This document shows, in pieces, positions 1 through 9,951 of a DNA stretch of 64,000 nt; position 1 is the stretch's first letter; every line of letters starts with the position of its first letter. Both the position numbers and the translations under genes were made by a program. Under the pieces are notes generated by a model. It was given only the letters and a program-made list of their open reading frames with translations. It ran no database searches and was not told the DNA's origin. The stretch lies in assembly GCA_900546715.1 (NCBI GenBank), contig UREA01000004.1:17386-81385 (forward strand), read 5' to 3'. The DNA comes from an uncultured Mycoplasmatota bacterium. Its GTDB lineage: Bacteria > Bacillota_I > Bacilli_A > RF39 > UBA660.

Positions 1-1452
1 TTCAGCTACTTTTGTAACAATTCCGCCACTTTGAACAGTTTCACTATGGTTATTAAGTCCTTCTAAAATCATTTCATCTTGATCTAAGAAACTTACATAT
101 TTATCAAGTAAATTATATAAAGCACTATCAGTTCTTACTTTAAAATTATATTCATCCCCAATATAATCACTATATCTTGCTGAATAGTTATCTAACTCAT
201 CTAAACTATAATAATCAAAAGTATTTTTATCTATTACTAAAATTACATCTCTTTTATTTAATTTAAATAAATCTTTTGTTGTACTAAATGTTTCAACATT
301 TATACCATTAATATTGCTAATATAATCATATATTTTAGAGTTTTCTTGTACATATACAGTTTCTCCAATTAAAGAATTAATTGATTTTATAACCATATTA
401 TTATCTTTTCGTAAAGCAACACTATATTCGATATTTATTCCATTTGTAGCATTAAAATTATCGGAATAATTATAATAGTTAAAATATAAATCGACATCAC
501 CATTTTCTACAGCATTCATAAATCTATCATAATTACGGTATTTTTCAAAATTAAATTCTACTCCCGCAAAATCACTGAATTTACTTAAAACAACCGCAGC
601 AATTCCGCCGTATTTTCCCCCCATAATAACTTCATAAGGAGATGCATTAACAAAACCATAATTATATTCAATACTTTGCATTGAATCTATTTCCGTTGCT
701 GATATATTTAAAGAAGTTGTAAAAGTATTAAATAAAGCTTCGTTATATAATGTATCAATTTCTTCCCAATTATTATAAAACTTTCTTAAAATGCTACTTA
801 AAGTATCATCTGTAGTTTGCATTGTATAATATATTTTAATATCACTAAAATGGTATAAGATATTATAATTATTACTTAAAATAGTATCTAAATAATAAGT
901 TAAAGGTACTATAGCATAAGTTACATCAGTTCCTATGGCATTAAATAATTCTTCACTAGATTCATATTGGGTAAATGTAACATTTGTAGAATTTATATAA
1001 GTTGATACATAACTTAAATCACTTGTTAAAATACCTATTGTTCTACCTATTAAATCATCAGTATCACTAATTATTTCATTATTAGTACCAATTAACGCGT
1101 AGTGATCTGTAAAAAATACTACATCATTATTTCCTACACTAGTTTTAGCACCTAATGTTATACCTGATGGATTAGTTCCATTTCTAAATGTTATAGGATT
1201 AATATTTAAGCCATATTCTTCTTCAAAATCCTCTATAAAGCCATAAAACACTCCACTACCATTTTTACCAAAAACATTAGCATCATCCAAAACATTAATA
1301 TTTGGTACGGTATTAATATTTTCATTTATCCAATTGCGTTCGGCAACAGTTAATTTATTTTCATCATTTAAAAGAAAATATAAAAGGATTGCAATACCTA
1401 TAACAACTAGTGCACTTACAACTATAACAATTATATTTCGTCTTTTTTTCAT
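1..1452 (-). CDS. Membrane-anchored protein with two solute-binding (SBP_bac_3-like) domains, 3' end outside window
   Basis: Reading leftwards from ATG at 1452, the frame stays open for 484 codons to the window edge, so the C-terminus is missing. A basic start (MKKRRN) is followed by one membrane helix (about residues 7-27). The extracellular part reads as two successive amino-acid-binding-protein-like halves (about 50-230 and 250-450), with typical segments such as LIGRTIGILTSD and LIGETVYVQENS. Known relatives carry a sensor output domain (GGDEF, kinase) after such tandem domains, but none is visible here. The start overlaps the stop of the upstream gene as ATGA, so the two are probably translationally coupled. 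Family call from pattern only. Confidence 0.72.
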   Translation of the reverse strand, partial: MKKRRNIIVIVVSALVVIGIAILLYFLLNDENKLTVAERNWINENINTVPNINVLDDANVFGKNGSGVFYGFIEDFEEEYGLNINPITFRNGTNPSGITLGAKTSVGNNDVVFFTDHYALIGTNNEIISDTDDLIGRTIGILTSDLSYVSTYINSTNVTFTQYESSEELFNAIGTDVTYAIVPLTYYLDTILSNNYNILYHFSDIKIYYTMQTTDDTLSSILRKFYNNWEEIDTLYNEALFNTFTTSLNISATEIDSMQSIEYNYGFVNASPYEVIMGGKYGGIAAVVLSKFSDFAGVEFNFEKYRNYDRFMNAVENGDVDLYFNYYNYSDNFNATNGINIEYSVALRKDNNMVIKSINSLIGETVYVQENSKIYDYISNINGINVETFSTTKDLFKLNKRDVILVIDKNTFDYYSLDELDNYSARYSDYIGDEYNFKVRTDSALYNLLDKYVSFLDQDEMILEGLNNHSETVQSGGIVTKVAE

Positions 1453-1943
1453 CACTCTTCTTCACTTTCTACTGGTGTGTTATTATTCCAAACAACACCT
1501 GAACCAGCAACATTTCTAGCCCCCATTATGGTAAATCCTTCACTATTTTCTGTTGCTGCACATTCTAGTGTAAAGTTAATATCATAATAAGATAAAATAT
1601 CTTCACTAAATAAATCTATTGATGCGGCAGCCTTACTTTCCGCATCTACTAAAGGTGTATCACCAGCAAAAGTAATAGCTACATAAATAACTCTACCTTG
1701 GGTATGAATTGTTACATCTTCTACAGTTTCATCTTCAGCAAAACTAGCTACATATTCATCCATAAATTCTTCAGTCACCGGATAATTTTCGATTCCCTCT
1801 AATCTATCGCCATAAACTGATTCACTACCTCCGAAGAAAAAGGATACAGCAACCACAATTATAGCAATTAGACATATTACTAGAATTATTCCTAGTACTA
1901 TTAACACCTTATTCTTCCCCCATAATTCTTTTAGTTTATTCAA
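1452..1943 (-). CDS. Small membrane-anchored protein of unknown function
   Basis: About 163 residues: a charged N-terminus (MNKLKELWGKNK), one strong hydrophobic helix (about residues 15-38), then an acidic extracellular domain ending in a Glu-rich tail. I do not recognise a family. The start is set by the ribosome site: AAAGAGG ends 8 bases before TTG at 1943, whereas the in-frame GTG at 1952 sits directly on that site. It lies between ligA and the solute-binding-domain gene and overlaps the latter by ATGA, so a joint envelope role is likely but unproven. Confidence 0.6.
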   Translation of the reverse strand: MNKLKELWGKNKVLIVLGIILVICLIAIIVVAVSFFFGGSESVYGDRLEGIENYPVTEEFMDEYVASFAEDETVEDVTIHTQGRVIYVAITFAGDTPLVDAESKAAASIDLFSEDILSYYDINFTLECAATENSEGFTIMGARNVAGSGVVWNNNTPVESEEE

Positions 1944-1991
1944 ATTATTCACCTCTTTAAGTAATATAATTATACTACATATTTAGAAATA

Positions 1992-3995
1992 TCACAAATT
2001 ATTTAAAACATCATGTAATTTTTCTTCATTCCATATTGGAATATTTAAAGCTATTGCATCATTATATTTGCTACCAGGATTTTCTCCAACAATTACTACA
2101 TTTGTATTTTTACTAACTGATTCACTTACTTTTCCGCCGTAAGACTCGATTATATCTTTTATTTCTTTTCTACCCATATCACTAATTGTTCCTGTAATAA
2201 CAAATCTCTTACCAGTTATTTCATCACTTACTCCCTTTATTTGTCCTAAATAATCCATATTAATACCAATTTCTTTTAATTTTTCAATTAAATCTTTATG
2301 AGCACTAAAATAATCAACTATACTTTTAGCAGTAACGCTACCAATATCTCTAATACTTTCTAAATCCTCTATTGTAGCATTCATAAGTGCGTCCATATTA
2401 TGATATGTGCTAGCGAGTAACTTCGCCGTTTTAGTACCAATTTCTTTAATCCCTAAACCAAATAACAATCTCTCTAAACTATTATTTTTAGATTTTTCAA
2501 TATTATCAAGTATTTTATTAACACTTTTTTCCCCATAACCATCAAATTCCATAATCGCTTGTTTTTTAGAATCTAAATCATATAAATCTGGAATATTTCT
2601 AATAAAACCTAAATTATATAATTCTTCAACAATTTCATCCCCAAGTCCTTCGATATTCATGGCATCTCTTGATACATAATGAATTATACTTTCAATATTT
2701 CTTTTAGGGCATTCGGGATTCATACAATAATAATCAACTTGATCAGGAAATTTATGAAGAGGACTATGACACATTGGACATTCATGAATCATTTTAAAAT
2801 CTTTTTCTTCTCCAGTTCGCCGTTCAAATTTTGCCTCAACTACTTCTGGTATAACATCTCCAGCTTTACGAATTGACACGATATCGCCGATTTTTAAATT
2901 TTTAGCTAAAACATATTCTTCATTATGTAGGGTTGCTCGCCTGATAGTTGAACCCATAACAATTACTGGTTCAAGTACCGCATTTGGTGTAATTCTACCC
3001 GTTCTCCCCACAGTAAATATTATGTCTTTTAATTTAGTTAAGACCTCTTCAGCTGGAAATTTATATGCTGTTGCCCATTTTGGGTATTTAGCAGTATATC
3101 CCAATTCTTCTTGCATTTTAATATCATTAACTTTAATAACTACTCCATCGATTTCATATGGTAATTTATTTCTTTTTTCGGTAATGTCTTCAATAAATTT
3201 TAAAATACCATCAATATCACTTACTAATCTGTTCGCTGGATTTACTTTAAAACCTAAACTTTTCATAAATTCTAGCGATTCCATATGTGTCTTAATATTA
3301 AATTTATCTGGATCTGGTAAGTAATAAATAAAGTTATCCAGTTCTCTTTTAGCAGTCACCTTCGAATCTAATTGTCTAATTGAACCCGCAGCAGCATTGC
3401 GAACATTTTGAAGAAGTGGTAATCCATCTTTAGCTCTTTGTTCGTTTAGTTTTTCTAAAGTCTTTTTGTTCATGAATATTTCCCCGCGAACTTCAATATC
3501 TATTGGCTCTTTTAAAGTTAGGGGTATAACCTTTATTGTTTTAACATTGTGCGTTATATCTTCACCAGTTACACCATCACCTCTAGTTACTCCACGGACT
3601 AACTTTCCTTTTTCATAAATTAAAGCAACACTCAAGCCATCAATTTTATATTCACAAACATATTCCGGTTTAACCCCTTCTTTTTTTATTTTACTATCAA
3701 AGTCTCTAATTTCATCTTCATTAAACACATTAGCAAGACTAAGCATTGGTCGCGCGTGTACTATTTTATTAAATTTATCAATGACTTCTCCTCCAACTCT
3801 TTTGGTTGGTGAATCATCATAACTAAATTCCGGATAAGCTTCTTCTAAATTGACAAGTTCCCGGTAATATTTATCATATTCTTGGTCAGTTATCGTCGGA
3901 TTATCTAAAACATAATAATTATAATTTGCTTCATTTAAAATTTTTGTTAATTCAAGAACGCGTGCTTTTACTTCTTCTTGTGTCCCATAATTCAT
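1992..3995 (-). CDS. ligA: NAD-dependent DNA ligase LigA
   Basis: Seals nicks in replication and repair using NAD+. The 667-residue length matches bacterial LigA. The order is normal: Ia/NAD-binding segment with YYVLDNP at about 27-33, adenylation site KIDG with the AMP-accepting lysine at 117, OB fold, four-Cys zinc finger (CPMC ... CMNPEC), helix-hairpin-helix repeats with GIKEIG, and a C-terminal BRCT domain (GKRFVITGTISDMGRKEI). AAAGGGGA ends 8 bases before ATG at 3995, supporting this start although it overlaps the upstream gene by 44 bases. It is the third gene of a pcrA-led operon. Confidence 0.97.
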   Translation of the reverse strand: MNYGTQEEVKARVLELTKILNEANYNYYVLDNPTITDQEYDKYYRELVNLEEAYPEFSYDDSPTKRVGGEVIDKFNKIVHARPMLSLANVFNEDEIRDFDSKIKKEGVKPEYVCEYKIDGLSVALIYEKGKLVRGVTRGDGVTGEDITHNVKTIKVIPLTLKEPIDIEVRGEIFMNKKTLEKLNEQRAKDGLPLLQNVRNAAAGSIRQLDSKVTAKRELDNFIYYLPDPDKFNIKTHMESLEFMKSLGFKVNPANRLVSDIDGILKFIEDITEKRNKLPYEIDGVVIKVNDIKMQEELGYTAKYPKWATAYKFPAEEVLTKLKDIIFTVGRTGRITPNAVLEPVIVMGSTIRRATLHNEEYVLAKNLKIGDIVSIRKAGDVIPEVVEAKFERRTGEEKDFKMIHECPMCHSPLHKFPDQVDYYCMNPECPKRNIESIIHYVSRDAMNIEGLGDEIVEELYNLGFIRNIPDLYDLDSKKQAIMEFDGYGEKSVNKILDNIEKSKNNSLERLLFGLGIKEIGTKTAKLLASTYHNMDALMNATIEDLESIRDIGSVTAKSIVDYFSAHKDLIEKLKEIGINMDYLGQIKGVSDEITGKRFVITGTISDMGRKEIKDIIESYGGKVSESVSKNTNVVIVGENPGSKYNDAIALNIPIWNEEKLHDVLNNL

Positions 3996-4881
3996 TTGGA
4001 TATTCCCCTTTCTTGATTAAATCTTCGATATTTTTCTTTAAATCTGGTAAATCTTCTTTATAAGTTACTCCCATCCATTTAGACTCACTAGTTGTTGCTA
4101 ACATCTTAAATTTATTTTCTTTAATTCCTCTTCTTAAGATTTCTGGAAGTAAAAACTCATCTTTTAAACCAATATTTCCATGAATAAATTTAGCAAATTC
4201 ACTTTCTAAAAATTCTAAAAAACTCGGTCTTAAGCCAAAGAAATTAACTGTTACTGGATGATTTTCATCAAGCTCAAATGTTTTATCTTCAAATATTGCA
4301 TTAGCAATTAATTTGCCATTATCTCTTTCTATTTCACATTCGATATTATTAGTAACGAAAGTTTTATCATCTGTAAAAACTACTCCCCTTTTTACCGCAC
4401 CATTTTTTGTTTCTGTTACATAAAATGGGTAATTAACTGTTAGATATTCTGAGTCTTCATGATTATTTTTAAAAAACTCTGCAGCTTTTTGATAAGAATT
4501 TAAACCATAAAAATCATCAGAATTAATTAGTACAAAATTACCATAAATTAAATCTTTGGCACAAAGTAGCGCATGCCCTGTCCCAAGCATTTTTACTCGT
4601 CCTTCAGGTAATGATACATCACTAGGAATCATATCAAGTTCTTGAAAAGCAAATTCTACCTTGATTTGATCTTCAAACTTACTAGTAATATGTTCCTTAA
4701 AATAATCTAAATGCTCCCTTCTTATAATAAATATTACTTTGGAAAAACCTGCTCTAATTGCATCATATACCGAATAATCTGCAATAATTTCTCCACTTGG
4801 TCCAACTGGTTCAATTTGTTTTAAACCACCAAAACGCGACCCCATACCTGCTGCCATAATTACTAAAGTTAAATTATCCAT
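3952..4881 (-). CDS. Nucleotidyltransferase (RmlA/GalU-type GT-A fold)
   Basis: A 309-residue sugar-nucleotide or NTP transferase. The N-terminal nucleotide loop is present (LVIMAAGMGSRFGGLKQ), followed by an acidic metal site (INSDDFYG). The acceptor is not evident; relatives often work in choline, phosphosugar or CDP/UDP-sugar metabolism. The start is firm: AAGGAGG lies 6 bases before the ATG at 4881, and that ATG directly follows the pcrA stop. The C-terminal 14 codons overlap ligA out of frame, and the Arg/Ser-rich tail (WDTRRSKSTRS) comes from this overlap. Confidence 0.8.
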   Translation of the reverse strand: MDNLTLVIMAAGMGSRFGGLKQIEPVGPSGEIIADYSVYDAIRAGFSKVIFIIRREHLDYFKEHITSKFEDQIKVEFAFQELDMIPSDVSLPEGRVKMLGTGHALLCAKDLIYGNFVLINSDDFYGLNSYQKAAEFFKNNHEDSEYLTVNYPFYVTETKNGAVKRGVVFTDDKTFVTNNIECEIERDNGKLIANAIFEDKTFELDENHPVTVNFFGLRPSFLEFLESEFAKFIHGNIGLKDEFLLPEILRRGIKENKFKMLATTSESKWMGVTYKEDLPDLKKNIEDLIKKGEYPNELWDTRRSKSTRS

Positions 4882-6972
4882 CTAAATCCTCCTTAATCCT
4901 TGATAATTACTTAACATTTTTTTAATTCCAAACCTTTTATCAAAAGCAATTGTCACAAATCTCTCATCAGCATCAATTACAACACCTTTACCATATGTAT
5001 CATGCATTACTATATCACCATGATTATATACTGTATTTTCTGTCTTGTAATATCTTTCCTTATTAAATTCTTTTACTCCACTTATATTATTTACTTTTTC
5101 ATCTTTTTCAATTAAATCTCGATCAATTTCATTAATAAATCTACTTGGTGGATTAAAACTAACATTTCCATAAAGCATCCTTCTTTTAGCATTAGTTATG
5201 TATAATCTCTCTTTTGCTCTAGTTATTGCTACATAACATAGTCTTCGCTCTTCATCCATTTCTTCTTTACTATTACTTGAATTAGCATGTGGCATTATTC
5301 CTTCTTCCATACCCGCTAGAAATACTACTTTAAATTCTAATCCCTTAGCAGAATGCATAGTCATTAAAGTTATAGCATTACCATCTTCTATATGTTCTTT
5401 AGCATCCGCAACTAAACTTATATCTTCCAAGAAATCTTCCAAATTAACTGAACCTGTTTCTTTTTGATAACTCTCGGTAATACTTCTAAATTCTTTTAGG
5501 TTTTCTAAGCGGAGTTCCGCTTCTAAAGTTTTATCTTTTTCCAGTTCCGCTTGCATACCTGATAACTCTAAAACTTTGTCAATAAGTTCTGTTAAATCTA
5601 CATTTTTAGCAATTTCTTGTAAATTTAAAATTAAATTTTTAAACTCTAATTCTTTTGGCTTTTCTAATGCTTCAAACATACTAGTATTATTTGCTATGGC
5701 CCTTTGTTCTAATTCTTCAATTGATTTATTTCCAATCCCTCTTTTAGGGACATTTATAACTCTAGAAAGAGATACATCATCATGTGTATTTGATATTAAT
5801 CTTAAATAACTAATTAAATCTTTAACTTCCCTTCTTTTATAGAAATAATAACTACCCACAACTTTATAAGGATAATTCTTACTTAAAATACCTTCTTCTA
5901 GTATTCTTGATTGGGCATTAGTCCGGTAAAGTATAGCAATATCTTTATAATCATATCCATCATCAAGTAACTTCTTTATCTCATCAAGTATTGTTTTAAT
6001 TTCATCTGCTTCATCATTACATCTCGTATATTTTATTTTAACACCTAAGCCAAAATCACTATGAAGCTCAACTCCCTTACCTTCATTATTATTCTTAATA
6101 ACTGAATTTGCGGCCTTTAAAATATTATTAGTGCTTCGATAATTTTGATATAAAGTAATTACTTCAACCTCTGGATAATCACTTTCAAAATTCATAATAT
6201 TTTTATAATTTGACCACCGAAATCCATAAATTGATTGACAAGGATCACCCACAACAAAAATATTACGATACTTCTCTGCCAGTTTTTTAACTAACTTATA
6301 TTGCACTTCATTAGTATCTTGATATTCATCAATTAAAATATAACGATACTTCTCTTGATAATAATCAAGTATTTCTTCATGAGTATAAAATAGCTCTACT
6401 GGGTTCTTTAACAAATCATCAAAATCAACAGCATTATTTCTTCTTAAAACTTTTTGATATTCAAAATATATTTTTAGTGCCACTTTTTCTGGTGGAGATG
6501 CTAAATATTTTTCTGCTTCACTATCACTAAGCATTTCATTTTTAATAAAACTTATTTTATTTTTTATAAAACCAGGACTATATTCTTTAGGATCATATCC
6601 TAAATCTTTAAGTAGTTTTTTTATTATACTAGTAGCATCATCACTATCAATAATTGTAAAGTTATGAGTTAGTCCCAAAGCTTCATAATTTTCCTTAATT
6701 ATTCTTAAACCAAATGAATGAAATGTTCCAACAAAAGCTCTGTTTTCTCCCACAACATTGTTGATTCTTTCCCGCATTTCCTTCGCGGCTTTATTAGTAA
6801 AAGTTATCGCTAAAATATTTCTTGAATCAATTCCACTGGCAATCAAATTAGCAATACGCATAGTAAGTACTTTTGTCTTACCAGAACCCGCTCCCGCTAA
6901 CACTAGACAAGGACCATCAATGTGTTCTACTGCCTTAACTTGTTCTTTATTTAGTCCATCTAATATATTCAT
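4882..6972 (-). CDS. pcrA: ATP-dependent DNA helicase PcrA (UvrD family)
   Basis: A 3'-5' superfamily 1 helicase for repair and plasmid or rolling-circle replication. All signature motifs are present in order: Walker A GAGSGKT (27-33), FTNKAAKEM, DEYQDTN, GDPCQSIYGFRWS, LYQNYRS, TMHSAKGLEF and VAITRAKERLY. At 696 residues it is slightly short of typical PcrA, mainly in the C-terminal region, but it ends with a plausible Tudor-like tail (DTYGKGVVIDADERFVTIAF). A good site (GGAGGATAT) precedes the ATG. A TATAAT-like box lies about 40 bases upstream, after the terminator that closes the DUF2207 operon. Confidence 0.96.
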   Translation of the reverse strand: MNILDGLNKEQVKAVEHIDGPCLVLAGAGSGKTKVLTMRIANLIASGIDSRNILAITFTNKAAKEMRERINNVVGENRAFVGTFHSFGLRIIKENYEALGLTHNFTIIDSDDATSIIKKLLKDLGYDPKEYSPGFIKNKISFIKNEMLSDSEAEKYLASPPEKVALKIYFEYQKVLRRNNAVDFDDLLKNPVELFYTHEEILDYYQEKYRYILIDEYQDTNEVQYKLVKKLAEKYRNIFVVGDPCQSIYGFRWSNYKNIMNFESDYPEVEVITLYQNYRSTNNILKAANSVIKNNNEGKGVELHSDFGLGVKIKYTRCNDEADEIKTILDEIKKLLDDGYDYKDIAILYRTNAQSRILEEGILSKNYPYKVVGSYYFYKRREVKDLISYLRLISNTHDDVSLSRVINVPKRGIGNKSIEELEQRAIANNTSMFEALEKPKELEFKNLILNLQEIAKNVDLTELIDKVLELSGMQAELEKDKTLEAELRLENLKEFRSITESYQKETGSVNLEDFLEDISLVADAKEHIEDGNAITLMTMHSAKGLEFKVVFLAGMEEGIMPHANSSNSKEEMDEERRLCYVAITRAKERLYITNAKRRMLYGNVSFNPPSRFINEIDRDLIEKDEKVNNISGVKEFNKERYYKTENTVYNHGDIVMHDTYGKGVVIDADERFVTIAFDKRFGIKKMLSNYQGLRRI

Positions 6973-7020
6973 ATATCCTCCATAACTACTACATATAATT
7001 ATATCAAAAATAAGTGCATT

Positions 7021-7055
7021 AAAAAAGAGAAAGTTCCAATATACAATTGAAACTT
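7021..7055 (-). terminator. Rho-independent terminator of the lemA/DUF2207 operon
   Basis: On the minus strand a 10-bp stem (AAGTTTCAAT / ATTGGAACTT, one G-U) with loop TGTAT is followed by TCTCTTTTTT. It begins on the stop codon of the last DUF2207-type gene and separates that operon from pcrA. Confidence 0.85.
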
Positions 7056-8107
7056 CACTTAATATCTTTAGGAAATACTTTCATTGCTGCACTTACTATT
7101 TCTAAAATTAATTTATCTAATTTTTGCATATCAAACTCTGATACTTCATACCACTTTGGTTTATTCATTTTCTTATTTAAATAACGATTTTGTAATTTGA
7201 AAATATAAATATATGGTAATACTTCATAAAAATAATTAGAATCATTAATATTTGTCTTTTCCAAATGCATTTTAAAACCTAATATTTTTGCTAGTAATTT
7301 ATTTCCTAAATCGGTTCTTTTAACAAATCGATCACTTATAAAAATCATAATAAAAATACACACTAAACCTATTAAGTAAAATAACAAGTAATTGCCATTT
7401 AACATAGGAATAAACATATAAATCGGAAAAGCTCCCATGATTAAAGCAAAAACACAACCAAATATTATAGCACTTAACCTCCGAGCCTTAATGCTACCAG
7501 TATTTACATCTATAGGTTGTCGAGAAGTTATAGTATAAAACAAAACTGTAAAACCAATACTTGGAAATAATAAACAAATAATCAATGAAGAAATATCACC
7601 ATAATTCGAAATAGGAATATAAGTAATTATAAAATATGTAGCAATAATCATTAAAACAATTAACCAAAATACCCAAGATGGAGTTTTACAAAATATTTTT
7701 TCATCAAATTCTTTATATTTCATTTTACTTGACATTCTAGATAAAATAACTAGAGTATTATGATAACTAATAACATCTAAATTAGCAAATAAGTTATCCA
7801 TAAATGCTTTTTCATTATAATCATCACCATTATAATCCTTTAGCTTTACTACCTCTAATTCGCTTACACTATTAAATAATGTAGTTGTTTGTTTTTCAAC
7901 AATTTTTATATATCCTTTGCTACAAAGCTCAATTAGCATTAATCCCAAGGCATCACCACATAGCTTTTTTCTGAACACATACATTGCATCCGATATATTA
8001 ATATTTGGTGGATACATTTCTTCTTTTATATCTGTTTTTTTATTTTTGCCATAAATAATCCATAAAATTAGTGTTATAATCAAAGATATTAGAGGAACAA
8101 TAATCAT
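7055..8107 (-). CDS. DUF2207 C-terminal-module membrane protein
   Basis: About 350 residues. It lacks the secreted N-terminal domain of the two upstream paralogues and begins at the membrane segment, then follows the same plan: YPPN segment, a 'cannot-miss' helical domain (KLCGDALGLMLIELCSKGYI), membrane helices in the middle, and the shared ending LPYIYIFKLQNRYLNKK. I prefer ATG at 8107 over ATG at 8113: GGAGG, built from the glycine codons of the upstream gene's tail, lies 9 bases before 8107 but only 3 before 8113, giving a TAATG junction. It has no Gly-rich tail of its own. Function unknown; a partial gene duplication is likely. Confidence 0.75.
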   Translation of the reverse strand: MIIVPLISLIITLILWIIYGKNKKTDIKEEMYPPNINISDAMYVFRKKLCGDALGLMLIELCSKGYIKIVEKQTTTLFNSVSELEVVKLKDYNGDDYNEKAFMDNLFANLDVISYHNTLVILSRMSSKMKYKEFDEKIFCKTPSWVFWLIVLMIIATYFIITYIPISNYGDISSLIICLLFPSIGFTVLFYTITSRQPIDVNTGSIKARRLSAIIFGCVFALIMGAFPIYMFIPMLNGNYLLFYLIGLVCIFIMIFISDRFVKRTDLGNKLLAKILGFKMHLEKTNINDSNYFYEVLPYIYIFKLQNRYLNKKMNKPKWYEVSEFDMQKLDKLILEIVSAAMKVFPKDIK

Positions 8108-9951
8108 TACCATGAACCTCCACCTCCCCCACCAGAGCCACCGCCAGTTATACCTCCTCCAGATGAAGAAGATGATGATGAATCATAAGTTACACTTGAG
8201 GCAACACTTGATGTTGTTGTACTTATATAATTATTAAATGTTATTATATCAAAAGCACCACTACCACTATACCAAGATGGTGCAGATAAAGCAATACTTT
8301 CAAAATTCTTAAACCATTTATCAGATACACCTAAAACATAAGTATAAGGTAAGATATCATAAAAATATTCGGGATTTTTATCAACCAAAGCTTCCAACTG
8401 CTCTTTTTCAGCTGTTTCTAAAAATTTTTTAAAACCTAATATTCTACCATAAATTTTATTGCCAAAATCAGTTCTAAAATTAAAAGAAAAAGCCCAATAA
8501 ATTATAATAACTGAACATATCACTGATATTATTGATGACATTATTGATAAAGTACCATACATATATTGATAATTAGTTGCTACAAAAAACATTATAGCAA
8601 AAGCAACAATAAATATTGAAATAACAATTTTAGTAGCTACTGTATATTTAGTTTTAAGTACTAAAACAATTACTATTGCTAAAAATAATATAGTTATAAT
8701 ATTACCTATTAGAGCTTCTGATGAATAGTAATTAATAAAAATTAATATGTTTGTTATACTAATAGATAAAAAAGCACATAAAATATATAAAAATTTATAT
8801 GTTTTATTAGAACTTAAAAATAATTGTTGTTTATTTGTTGGAGAATTCATTTTATTTTTTATATCATATACCGCAGTGTATAATTCATCTGCTATATCTT
8901 CCACCATAATTTTATTGCCATTTTTAAATAAGGATTCCATAAATAAATACTCTTCATGTTTATTACCGTCATAATCTTTTAATTTTATTATTTGAGTTGT
9001 AGTATAATCAGTATTTAAACTTTTAGTTGTTACCTCTTCTATTTTTAAATACTTTTTATCAGCAAGATAAACTAATAAAGAAATTACATCTTTATTTGTT
9101 ACACTACCTTTATATAAAAAAGCTATTTCTAAACTATTATAATCATCTGGAGGATAAAATTCTATAGTATCAACTATTCTTACACTTCTCTTTTTTATAT
9201 ATAAAATTAATCCCGCAATTATTACACTAATAATAGGTATAATTATTGCTATAAAATTATTTATACCATAATTAGATTTAGCTTCACTAAAGTACCCTTC
9301 AGGAAGTTCTAGTCTAACAGTTAAGGCATCACCTTCATATAACGGTGTATTTAATGATCCCCTTATAGTATTTCCAGATACTTCATAACTCACACTATTT
9401 GTTGAAAAACTTTCAGGTCCATTAGAAAACCCTAATAAACTTTCATCAAATTCTTCTGGCATATTAATAGTAAATGTAACATTTGTAATAACAGTTTCCC
9501 ATTCTGGTCCAATTATATTAAAATAAAATTCATCTTTGTCTTTTAAAGAATCCTTACCAACATTATAATTATATTTAATAACATATTCTTGATAACCCGT
9601 TACTAAATTATTAGCATCTCCTAAACGAATAACCAAATTACCATCAGATTTTGATTGTGTGCTAAAAACATTAGTATAAACATTTGAAACATTAACATAA
9701 TTATTCGTTGTTGTTCCATCTAATCTACTAACACGATTTCTAAGTGGAATACTTCTATATATTCCATGTCTTGCTTGATTAAAATATACTCTTATTTCTT
9801 CTGTTATATCAAATGAATTATCTTTATTAACATCAATAACTACATTATAATCATCAATATAATAATCATAATTATCATATAACCCTTTCGCATTAGTTAA
9901 ACTGATAAAGCTAACAAATAACATAACTAATAAATATTTTATTTTTCGCAT
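8107..9951 (-). CDS. DUF2207 family membrane protein with Gly-rich C-terminal tail
   Basis: About 614 residues: signal peptide (MRKIKYLLVMLFVSFISLTNA), an extracellular beta-rich DUF2207 domain (about 25-230; conserved HGIYRSIPLRN and DEFYFNIIG), one helix, a cytoplasmic module starting FYPPDDYNSLEIAFLY, further helices, and a tail of Ser then Gly ending GGGGSW. Such Gly-rich, Trp-ended tails are common in this family and in TPM proteins encoded with LemA. The start at 9951 is preferred over 9957 because GGAGGTGCATGGTAATG places the ribosome site 9 bases upstream. Middle gene of three paralogues. Confidence 0.85.
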   Translation of the reverse strand: MRKIKYLLVMLFVSFISLTNAKGLYDNYDYYIDDYNVVIDVNKDNSFDITEEIRVYFNQARHGIYRSIPLRNRVSRLDGTTTNNYVNVSNVYTNVFSTQSKSDGNLVIRLGDANNLVTGYQEYVIKYNYNVGKDSLKDKDEFYFNIIGPEWETVITNVTFTINMPEEFDESLLGFSNGPESFSTNSVSYEVSGNTIRGSLNTPLYEGDALTVRLELPEGYFSEAKSNYGINNFIAIIIPIISVIIAGLILYIKKRSVRIVDTIEFYPPDDYNSLEIAFLYKGSVTNKDVISLLVYLADKKYLKIEEVTTKSLNTDYTTTQIIKLKDYDGNKHEEYLFMESLFKNGNKIMVEDIADELYTAVYDIKNKMNSPTNKQQLFLSSNKTYKFLYILCAFLSISITNILIFINYYSSEALIGNIITILFLAIVIVLVLKTKYTVATKIVISIFIVAFAIMFFVATNYQYMYGTLSIMSSIISVICSVIIIYWAFSFNFRTDFGNKIYGRILGFKKFLETAEKEQLEALVDKNPEYFYDILPYTYVLGVSDKWFKNFESIALSAPSWYSGSGAFDIITFNNYISTTTSSVASSVTYDSSSSSSSGGGITGGGSGGGGGGSW